DNA of 64,000 bases, from the NCBI GenBank assembly GCA_013399855.1, contig VXAY01007484.1, positions 630,212 through 694,211 on the forward strand, in the 5' to 3' direction. Under the pieces are notes generated by a model. The model was given only the letters and a program-made list of their open reading frames with translations. It was not told the DNA's origin and did not search any database. The translations under genes and the position numbers were made by a program. Origin of the DNA: Oxyruncus cristatus (lineage: Eukaryota; Chordata; Aves; Passeriformes; Cotingidae). Below, one piece after another: positions 41,933 through 51,201 of this stretch. The first letter of the stretch is position 1; every line of letters begins with the position of its first letter.

Positions 41933-42096
41933 GGGGAAGGGAGGGAGGGGTGAATGGAGGGAGGGAGGGAGGAAAGGAGGGAGGGAAGGAAGGAAGAAGG
42001 GAAGGAAGGAAGGAAGAAAGGAAGGAAGGCAGGAAGGAAGGAAGGAGGGGAGGAATGAAGGAGGGAAGGAAGGAAGAAGGGAAGGAAGGAAGGAAG
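41933..42096 (+). repeat. (GGAA/GGGA)n polypurine tract with G-quadruplex motif
   Basis: About 160 bases of nearly pure purine on the + strand. At its 5' end GGGGAAGGGAGGGAGGGG (41933-41950) meets the four-run G-quadruplex pattern with loops of 2, 1 and 1. A second GGG-rich block follows near 41956-41973. The minus strand gives long P/S/L-rich open frames that are repeat artefacts. GGAA arrays are also ETS-factor binding motifs; any effect here is unproven. Confidence 0.95.
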
Positions 42097-43380
42097 GAAT
42101 AAGTTAAAGGCACCACGTTTGCCAGATGAACACAGTTTTATTGGAGAGAAACACATTAGAAATCTCTGCTATCGGTCTGTTAAGAACCACGGATAAAAGG
42201 GCTCTTATTTCCAGTGATATAAATCAGAAATAAATAATACCCTTTGTAGCTTTGCATCATTTATGAGGAAATAGAGAATTGGGCTTATATTCTTCAAAGG
42301 GAGGTTCAGGGTTCAAAAAGTGGCTACACAAAGGAATTCTGAAGTTTTATGTGAACTTAAAGAAAATAGTAAAACTATACTCTCATTGAATTTAAGCTAT
42401 TAATTACCAACACGGGACTGTGTACATTTATTTAAATGTATTTTTCTTTGTATAGTTCAAAGGCACAGTGCTACTGTGTTATTCAACAAATAAACTAAAC
42501 AACATTCAATAAGGCCTAAACAGTTAATGCCTCACAGTACATTTCTACCAATGACCTGTGTACTGCTGTAAGGAAGAAAAGTTTATATCTTAGGACATTT
42601 TTAATCAAATAAAGAATGCAAACTTACCTGCTCACAGTAAATAAACTCAAGACATTAGTCATTTTGGGAGCTTCATTAGAGGCACCAAGTAAGATAAAAG
42701 AAATTACACAATACCAATGGAACAACTAAGATTTCTGGGTTTACAAAATATGATAATCCAATTCACAGTGATGATGATTTTTTTAAAGAAATTAATCAGC
42801 TGTTCATATCCTTTAAAGTCATAATGATGATATCAATTTTTCAAGAACTGTAGGTTGTACAAAGTGCCCCCAGCACTTTGAAGAAATTATGAGGGTTGTT
42901 TATGGTTGGTTATTTTAAAATTTCTGAAAATTGGCTCCCTGGTAGAGAAGATCTGCAAAAACCAAAACATTCTAAATCACTAATTACCTGTGAAATAATA
43001 AAAACATTATTGTCTATGTCTAAGATTTTACCGGAACTCTGAAATATGTTGGATTTTCTGGCATTTCGAATTTTCTATTAAAAGAATATAAATGTTAACA
43101 GGGTAATTCCTGTTTTATCTGTTAGATAATGCATACATTGAAATTTTGACTAATCTGTAGAAGGCATAATGCTTAAGCAGTTTTTATATTCCAGTATTAT
43201 TTTTATTCTCAGCTTATGCTTTGAGTTTACCAGCTTGAGTGTGCAGTTGTCTGAAATGAAACTTGAGCAAATTTTCTTTATCACAAAGTGCTTTGTTTTT
43301 TATTTCTGTTCTGATTTAATGTCTCGTGTCTTCTGCAGCAACTTATTACTATGGGGAAAACTTCAATAACTTGGATATTC

Positions 43381-43403
43381 TGTTTTGTTTTGTTTTGTTT
43401 TTG
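43381..43403 (+). repeat. (TTTTG)n pentanucleotide next to an acceptor
   Basis: About four TTTTG units end 14 bases before the exon at 43418. They occupy the place of the polypyrimidine tract for that acceptor (TTTGATCACAG). Confidence 0.9.
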
Positions 43404-43417
43404 CTGTTTGATCACAG

Positions 43418-43488
43418 TTCCAAAGACACCTCCAGCTAACGTAAGTGGCAGAAGTGGAAGGCGGCATGAATTAGTAATAGCATGGGAG
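43418..43488 (+). CDS. CNTN6: CNTN6 exon: start of FNIII-2
   Basis: 71 nt, phase 1 in (GATCACAG/TT) and phase 0 out (GAG/GTAAGG). It encodes [18 protein letters not shown] followed by LVIAWE, where W is the FNIII B-strand Trp. N-V-S is a potential N-glycosylation site. The codons for N-V-S contain GTAAGT (43441-43446), a strong donor-like sequence inside the exon; using it would drop 48 nt (16 codons) in frame. Too short to show as a stand-alone open frame, it was found by following the phase and family order. Confidence 0.93.
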
Positions 43489-45649
43489 GTAAGGGACTTT
43501 TCTGATTAAAGGTTTTGTTTCTTTGAGGACAAAGTAAAGAGTACTGTAGGGGGGTTTCCTTACAGCATATCTTGTCAACACATGAACACAAAATACTGTT
43601 CTTAAATATGTTCAAAAATTTCAAAGTACTGTGCATTTTCATGTGGTTTGAATAAGAACATTGTGGCAGCAGCTCCGAAGTTGTGCTAATCCATAAGACT
43701 TTTCTTCCTTATCTACTGCTTGGGTTGATTTGATTTTTCCAGATCTTATGTAAACACCAGATGAAATAGTGGCAAGAGAAAGCCTTATAACTTTTAACTT
43801 CAATTAAGAAATAATTATTTTTAATTAAATAATAAAAATATGAAACCAAAGAGATGAAATAGACCTTTATTTTGACAAGATCATTGTGGTGTAAGATGCC
43901 ACACAGATGTATGGCCACGCCAGTGGGCAGTTGGAGGAGTGGGAGTTGTGTTCTCTGCTAATCATAAAAACCCCAGTAGAACAGAGATTTTCCTTGAGTT
44001 CTCAAAACTTCTAGATTCATCATGAGGAGTTTCAGATTCAAAAAATATACATATGTAAATAATATTTATACACCTATACATAAACTCAAGAAGAATTCCG
44101 TCAAACAAAGACATGGAGTTTTAATGAAAAATAGCTTAGGCAATTTGGAGAGGCATTCAGATAGTAAGAGACGCACAGAATTCTGATTACCTGTTTCAAC
44201 TGGCAAATTTTAGGCCATCTGAAGAGGCTGCCTTCTGTCGTTACATCTGTCTTCTCCAACACAAGCTACCTGAGACAGCTGTGGCAGAGTTGATTTCAGT
44301 TTGCTTGATAGTCTATAACTATAAATAGCAGCATCTCTCCTATTCAGAGAGAATTTGCTGAATCCCAAACGAAACTATCAGGTGGCTAGAACTGTATCTG
44401 ATGTGAACTGGCCTACTCCCAGTCCCTAATAGGATATCTTAGTATGCAATATTCATATTAAGTGTCTTTATAGTGTTTCCCATGTGACTGGGGTGGGGGA
44501 CTACTGGAGTGTGTCATATCTCACTCTCTGTCAACGGACAAAGATTTCTTCAAAAAGAAACCACAGACACATAGGTGAGACTAGATTACAAAGTCTGTCT
44601 TATTTTTGCATCCCCTTCCCTTGGACTCATGATTTTTTTTTTTCCTCGGTTGGGTAGTGCACAGTTTCAGAAGGATGGGTAGCAAATAGTGTCTGCAAGT
44701 GCCTGATGATGAGACACTAACTTGCAATGAGGAGGGGAGAGGATTTGGCGTCCCCTGGGCCCCTGCTCTGATTCTCATGTTCATTAGCTACAAATCTATG
44801 ATGGGCACTTCAAGAGATGGAGTTTAGACACCCATTTTTTGACATTTCCCATAGGTCTAGTATACTGACAGCTGTTAAACCTACCCTAATCCCTAAACTA
44901 GTTCATTGACTTCATAATAAATGTAAGCTACTGCTAATTTACTAATTAGCCCAAAAAGTTCTACTAATTGAGCTGGACATCTAAGTTTTAGCTTTTGCAG
45001 TGCTCAGACTCTAAAACAGATAAATCCATTTTCTAACTGCCTGCTTATGGCAGATGTGTCCCAAATTAACTGGCTAATTGCACAGGTATTCTGAGGAGAG
45101 AAAAGAAAATGAGGGTTTTTTGTTTGGGTTTTTCTTTTTTCACGAAAAAGAATGAAACAGCTGTTTGAGAGTTAAAACAAATGGAATTATTACATGATAT
45201 CCTAAGTCTGAAGTTGAACCCTAAAACTTAACACCCCATTTGGATACAGGAATTAGATAGGTTGGCACTTACAAACTAAGAAATTCCCACCACAGTGGGA
45301 GTCATGCACATCATGTCATTCACAAATATGTTGCTCTATGTTTTTGAAAAGGTCACAAGTAGGGGCTATTCCACCAATAGACAACAGGTTAAAGCATTAA
45401 CCACAAAGTGGGAGAGATAAAAGAAAATAATTTTCTGAGCCCAAGAACTCATTCAGTCCTAGAACAATGACTTAACTATGGTGATGAGGTGAGAAAACTC
45501 TCTCACCTTAGGTTCTTCCTTGGAAGAAATTGTCCTTATGAGGGCAATTTACTTACCAGATATGGTAAGTAAAATCCTTTAATGCAACCGTGACTGCTTT
45601 CTAAATTAGTAAAACCATGTCCGATCATTACCTGAACTTAATTTTTCAG
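43489..45649 (+). other. CNTN6: Intron inside FNIII-2 (2,161 bp, phase 0)
   Basis: Donor GTAAGG, acceptor TTAATTTTTCAG. No exon or mobile element was recognised. A perfect 11-bp hairpin lies 77 bases before the acceptor (listed separately). Confidence 0.85.
45548..45573. repeat. Perfect 11-bp hairpin containing GTAAGT
   Basis: TTTACTTACCA, loop GATA, TGGTAAGTAAA. The right arm contains G/GTAAGTAA, an excellent U1-type donor sequence, and the left arm is its complement. It lies in the intron just before the 45650 exon. Confidence 0.85.
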
Positions 45650-45884
45650 CCAGTGTCAGAAGAGTTTCAGAGTGGAGAGGGATTCGGATATATTGTAGCC
45701 TTCAGACCAAATGGAACTCGTGGTTGGAAGGAAAAAATGGTGACATCTTCAGATGCCTCGAAGTTCATCTACAGAGATGAAAGTGTGCCACCTCTGACTC
45801 CTTTTGAGGTGAAAGTTGGTGTTTACAATAACAAAGGAGATGGTCCGTTCAGCCCTATTGTTGTCATCTGCTCAGCCGAAGGAG
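45650..45884 (+). CDS. CNTN6: CNTN6 exon: bulk of FNIII-2
   Basis: 235 nt, phase 0 in (TTTTTCAG/CCAGTG) and phase 1 out (GGAG/GTCAGT). It encodes [54 protein letters not shown] and [18 protein letters not shown], ending [13 protein letters not shown] is strand C, the [13 protein letters not shown] block is strand F to G, and N-G-T is a potential glycosylation site. The match to CNTN6 is strong here ([16 protein letters not shown]). With the previous exon it makes a 102-codon module. The start of the surrounding open frame at 45617 is intronic. Confidence 0.97.
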
Positions 45885-48138
45885 GTCAGTTCAACATGAA
45901 GTTAAATTCCATACCATGAAGTATATTGTTATATTTTTATATAAGGTTTCTTCTTATACCATGCTTTTTCAATCTTAAATTTCAGATTTCTTTGCAGAAG
46001 TGCTAAATAATATTAAACATGTTTTACAGAGAAGGAGGTGAATTTACTTGCCAAGCTTACCTAGAAAGCAAATGACAAAGTTTAAGAATACCCTTCAAGG
46101 ACTGATGTGATCAAAAAACTCCTTTAATGAAGGTTCCTTAATATGAAACCTGTAATGTTACCTTTAGACCAGGATTCTCTAACCTCAAGCAGAGAAAGGA
46201 TGTTATTTTCTGATGTTTATGAGATCCATGATCCTTTTTCTGATGAGTTAATTAGACCGCAGCTCAAAGATTAAATAAATTCACTAATGAGTGTTCATTT
46301 CCTGGTTAATAGATAGTAAACTTGCACATAAATATATTTTGTTCTTATTTTTATTAGGTTTTCTATTTTCTCTTTTTTGTTTCATTAATATAAAAGTTCT
46401 GACTATACATTAGTATCCCAGTATTCAGTGTGAGTTATAGTAATAACTCAGAAGAACAAATGAAAAATATTTTTTGAAAATTTCTGTTGAGAATTGCTAT
46501 AAATTTTCAACAGTTGTTTTTGAGGTGGAGGGGGGTTTGTATGGAGGGGCAGGAGAACAAACTGTACAAACTACTAAAAGAAGTTCTGGTTTTGAGGGGA
46601 GGGAGTGTATAGAAATTTTCATGCACACAAAAGGCAAATAAATGTTATCCAAAATAATATTTTGAGCAGATCCATTATTGGAATTCATAAACTTCAAGGG
46701 TTTTTTCACTATACTCTCTTGAATTGTCCCACTGTCTCCTAAGAGAATAAGATAAGCAGAGTCCTAGTACAGATGGGGGGAATTTCATACTACCTCTACA
46801 AAAAGTAGTTTGAAGATAGTAGTATTCCACATGAAGTTGGAAAACATTAAATGCTATTCCACATTAACGCACAACAAATGTGTAATTTTGGAGCCATGGT
46901 GTAGCAAATGCTGTCTACTACTATTCTCTCACAGTAATTACAGAAGTTGGAGATGCTGATTTTACTAAAAGCAGCTCCAAAAATTTGGTTTTGTTCCACT
47001 TTTTGAATCAACATTACCAAGTACTCATACGTTTACAAAAACAATTACATTTTAAAATACAAAAACTGAACAGCACAACTTGGAAATTGTACAGTTGACT
47101 TCCCTGTTTCGCAATGTAAACTGATACTGTGAGACCAATGGTGACATTTTTATTTTTTAAAAATTTCATGTTCTTATCAGAAAGTTCATTGGAAATATGT
47201 TTTCACAAAGGAAGAGGCAAAATCTGAATTTTATTCTTTTTTAATAACAATATTTTAACAAAATCTGAGTGCTGATTTGTAATAAGTGGTGCTTTGCCTG
47301 TTATTTGGACAAGACTGGAACCAGAATAATCAGTAATATATAAATTAATTTTTTTCTAGAAACCAATTTTTCTGATTACAATTCAATTACTTGAAATTAC
47401 CTACCTGTTACAACTTTGCTAATTCAGTCTCTGTATGTGTCTGTACATTAGACTTTTCTTTGGTAAGAGGAATTCTATGGGTCTAAATACTTTACAAGAC
47501 GTATTTCAGGAAAAAGATGGTTTGCTCTGACAATACAGTGCAAAATTAATTTATAAAAGGCTTTTCTCCAGAATAACCTTAGGTGATATACTGAAAATTT
47601 ACAGGGGTAATGAAACAGTTTATTACAGATAAATTCTGGGCAATATGGAGATTGAGGACAATAGACATTGCAGTTTGCTATAAAATGGGGAAATGCTTTT
47701 GAAAGAAGTATGGACTGTCATGCTTAAGGAGCTAAACAACTGAAGGCACCATTTTTCAAGGATTTCTATTGAAGAGTAAATATTAAATAACAATTGACAG
47801 TACAATATATTATGGTCTTGGGGCTGATCCAGCAAAACCTTAGCTTACTTGCATTTCATCATGCATTGTGAGCTTTCTGATTGACATTCAGAGCCCATTT
47901 GTGGTGGCTCTGAGTGATTCTTAAACAGGCAGCTTGGCAGGTGGTGTTGAGCAAGTTCCCTTCAGTGAACACAACAGACTGCCCTCTGATTACATAAAGT
48001 GAATCTGACCAAAGCAAAAGGCTTAAAAACATTACCTTTTGAGTAAAGGGACGCAGAAAACTTGACCAAAACACTGAGCACTTTTTCAGGAGTAAATAAA
48101 GTGGCTAATCTTCTTATGTCTATTCATTTAGGTCATAT

Positions 48139-49100
48139 AATAGAATCATAGAATGCTTTGGGCTGGAAGGGACCTTAAAGATCATTGAGTTTCAATATAC
48201 CCCGTCATGGGCAGAGAACCTTACACTAGACCAGGTTGCTCAAAGCTCCATCCAATCTAGCCCTGAACACTTTCAGGTATGAGGCATTCACAACTTCTCT
48301 GGGTAACCTATTCCAGTGTCTCACTACCTTCACAGCAATTAATTTTTTTCTATCAAGTAATCTAAATCTCTTCTATTTTAGTTTAAAATTCCTCCTTGTC
48401 CTGTCACTATGCCCAGGTAAAGTAGTTCTCCTTTTTTTATAAGCTTCCTTTCAGTACTAGAAGACTGCTAAACAGTCTCCCCAGAGCCTTCTCCAGGCTG
48501 AACAACCCCAACTCTCACAGCCCATCTTTATAGGAGAGGTGGTCCAGACCTGTGTTCAACTTCTTGGCCCTCCTCTGGACCTGCTTCAACAGGTCCACGT
48601 CTTTCTTGTACTGATAACCCAAGAGCTGGATGGAGCACTTCAGGTTTGGTCTCCCGAGGGCACAGTACAGGGGGAGAATCCCCTCCCTCGACTTGCTGGC
48701 AACACTGTTTTTGATGCAACCCAGGATGTGGTTGGTTTTCTGGGCTGCAAGTGCATATTGCTGGCTCATGTCCGGCTTTTCATCCATGAAAGCTCCCAAG
48801 TCCTTCTCCTCCAGGCTGCTCTCAATTAGTTCTTCTAACAGTCTGTATTTGTACTTGATACTGTCCCAAATCAGGTGGAGGACCTTGCACTTGACCTTGT
48901 TCAACCTCTTCAGGTTCCCATGGGCCCTCTTCTATAGCTTCTCCAGGTCTCTCTGGATGTCACCCCATCCTTCAGGTGTGTCAACTGCGCCACTCAGCTT
49001 GGTGTCATCCATAAACTTCCTAAGGGTGCCCTTGATCTCTGACTGTCCATGTCATTGATCAAGATATTAAGACAGAGCTCTGAGGGACACCACTTGTCAC
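48139..49100 (-). mobile_element. CR1 LINE, 3' part (main segment, reverse orientation)
   Basis: On the + strand it opens with TAGAATCATAGAATGCTTTG, the complement of the CR1 tail, and then GGAAGGGACCTTAAAGATCA. It runs about 960 bases back through the 3' UTR into reverse-transcriptase sequence. It continues after the inserted LTR at 50278 (GATCTCCACCTGGACATAAAG). At nearly 1 kb it is much longer than the other CR1 tails here. It is antisense to CNTN6. Confidence 0.95.
48515..48904 (-). pseudogene. CR1 ORF2 remnant (C-terminal reverse-transcriptase region)
   Basis: A 129-codon open stretch reads NKVKCKVLHLIWDS, then SSLEEKDLGAFMDEKPDMS, QKTNHILGCIKNSVASKSRE and a QYKKDVDLLKQVQRR block. This is the region after the polymerase core in CR1 ORF2. 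The catalytic palm motifs lie further 5' and are absent, so it cannot be functional. The frame is closed on both sides by decay, and the insertion of the LTR breaks the element upstream. Confidence 0.9.
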
Positions 49101-50277
49101 TGTTGTGGGTTTACTCTGGACAGATTTTTTTCAAACTTTTTACACAATTGCTATAAGATGAGAGAAGTTTTATACAGATAAAGGAGACTTGACATGGGGG
49201 AATAATATTAAATTTATTATTATCTGGACAAAAACTAAAGAATAATATATACAATTCTAACTAAGTAAAATTATGAAGAAAATGTTATGTATTTATAAAA
49301 TTATCCCTCCCCCCTGTATTAGTCTAGGAGGAGAAAAGTCTTTACTTTCAGGGTTTACAGTTCCTCTAAATCAAATTTGCAGCACTTGAAAGTTTTCTTC
49401 TATTATCTCTAGGGTGACAGCTGCGATCAGCCGTAGCTGGAAATCTCTCTCGCTCTCTGCTGCACGTCGACCTCAGAACTGTCCCTGNTAGCCCGGGGGG
49501 GACTCGGGCCCTGTGAGGTCCTCCATGGACTGCAAGGGGACAACTTGCTGCACCAGGGTCTTCACCACTGTTACAGGGGGTAATGGCATCGAGACCATTC
49601 CCTGTTTCTTGTGGGTGCCCTTCTCACAGGAGACAGCCTTAATAAGGTGCTCCAACATGAGCTTACCCTTGGACAACAGTTCTTCTATAATCTGCTGTCC
49701 TTTAGGGTCACAAATGAATTACACCAGCATAAATCCCTCACTGAGATCACAAGTCCCACCCGGGACACTTGCTCCAGCGTAGGTTTCTCTTTCTAAGGGC
49801 CACAGGTCTCCAGCAAGACTCTGTTTCATCTTAGGCCTCCCACAGAGTTACAGCTTCCTCTGTGCACTCCTCTGCTCTGGCACAGGCTCCTTCATGAGCT
49901 GCAAGAGAGTTTCTCTCTGCTCTGGCACAGGCTCCTCCATGAGCTGCAGGAAGATCTCTTCACTCCAAATAATCTTCCACAGGTGGCAGGGGTTCTAGTT
50001 TTTGAGTCTTTTCTCCTCCTGGAGGGGGAGAGGGGGCCTCCCCCGGGTCTCTCCTCCCCCCTCCTGCTAACTGACCTTGGAGGCTACATTACCATCTCTT
50101 GTTCTCCTCCGCTCTCCTCTGGGCTGAAATTTCTTCTGCGCAATTCATCTTCTCTTCCATTTTCTTAAATATGTCATTCGCAGAGGCATTACTAAAACTT
50201 GTGATTGGCTTTGCTTCAGAAATCTACCTGGAATTAACTATTTTTCAACCCCAGGGGGAGCTGGAAAACCCATGACA
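49101..50277 (+). mobile_element. Solo LTR of an endogenous retrovirus, nested in CR1
   Basis: 1,177 bp bounded by TGTTGTGGGTTT and AAACCCATGACA (TG...CA ends, 10 of 12 bases inverted-complementary). It is flanked by a perfect 5-bp target duplication GTCAC (49096-49100 and 50278-50282). The CR1 sequence resumes exactly at the right side, so both borders are well defined. The interior has pyrimidine-rich segments, a partly repeated CTCCATGAGCTGCA-type unit and a single N at 49488. No gag, pol or env sequence is present. The 5-bp duplication favours an ERVL-like or gamma-type integrase over alpharetroviral 6 bp. Orientation is judged from similarity to passerine LTRs and is less certain than the borders. 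Confidence 0.85.
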
Positions 50278-50308
50278 GTCACCGATCTCCACCTGGACAT
50301 AAAGTAAA
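50278..50308 (-). mobile_element. CR1 LINE, short distal segment beyond the LTR
   Basis: GTCACCGATCTCCACCTGGACATAAAG continues the CR1 broken by the LTR (the family phrase is close to CACTGGTCTCCACCTGGACAT). The match ends near 50308, the 5' truncation point of this CR1. Confidence 0.8.
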
Positions 50309-51005
50309 TAGACATTTAGAAGACAACATAATGCCAATGGTTACTGAAGCATCAATGATGATGGTAACTGTAGGACATGAAATATATGCAGGTAACACCA
50401 AGATAGCCATGATCCACAGCTGAAATGTGAAGAATAGATTTATTTCATCATTTCAGGGACATACATACCTACACTACCAAGTCCAACTTAGCAGGGGCAA
50501 AAACATACCATGCAGGCCTGTGCTTTGTCTTACAAAAAAGATTGTCACAGGCTCTGTTTTCACAGCAACATTCTATTATCTTCTTTGAGAGAATTCCACT
50601 TCTTTCAAGGAACATAAAACAACTTAAAGGAAACTCAATATGTGAAATTTCAAACGCTGAAAATATCCTTAACATTTCCCAGCTGCAGAGTCACCTTGAC
50701 TGAAAACAACTAAAAATAATTATCTCCTCACCAATCTTCGATTTTCAATCCCTTCCTCCAGACAGTAATCCAGAGCTGAAGAGGGGAGAAAGCATAACTG
50801 GTTATAGATGTTTTAAGACTTTTCTTCTACTTCATCCATCTTTTGACTTCATAGAAAACATCACCAGGATACAGTTCATCGGAAAAACTCTCCAAGAAGT
50901 AAAAGTGCAAATGAGTGTAATGGAAGGATAGAGAATAGAATGGAGATTCAGATAAATAGGTTGTACAAAACTAGATAGATAACCCATGGATGAAAAAAGC
51001 AAATG

Positions 51006-51201
51006 CATGTAACCCTCTGGAAAAGATGTCTTAATGTAGTAGGAAAGTTTGAGGGAGGAGTCTTTTCTGGAGATCTTAGGAAAGGAAGACAGTAAGCAAT
51101 CAAAGAGAGAAGAAGAAAAATAGAGGTCAAATGTAGTGATGGAAAAGAGATGATGAGAGCCAGGAGGCAGTTCTTGAGAGGAGATGAGGATGGTGCACAG
51201 A
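51006..51201. repeat. Unidentified ~200-bp repeat, copy 1
   Basis: It shares long identical blocks with 54557-54763, in the same orientation. Blocks include AGGAAAGTTTGAGGGAGGAG, TCTTTTCTGGAGATCTTAGG and AAAGGAAGACAGTAAGCAAT, with a few substitutions and one small indel. It lacks CR1 or LTR signatures. The minus strand is open through it (within 50832-51314), giving a hydrophobic peptide also readable in copy 2; this may be chance. Confidence 0.85.

Larger units (their letters stand above)
35903..43417 (+). other. CNTN6: Intron between FNIII-1 and FNIII-2 (7,515 bp, phase 1)
   Basis: No exon was recognised. It is rich in simple sequence: a TA/CA/GA-mixed tract (about 38173-38222), an A-rich tract (39499-39550), A30 (40391-40420), a pyrimidine tract (41574-41612) followed by A14, a GGAA/GGGA tract (41933-42096) and TTTTG units just before the next exon. 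No LINE or LTR was seen. Confidence 0.8.

Noticed and set aside
41859..42156. Long P/S/L-rich minus-strand open frames
   Set aside because: They are translations of the GGAA/GGGA repeat, which stays open in several frames by composition.
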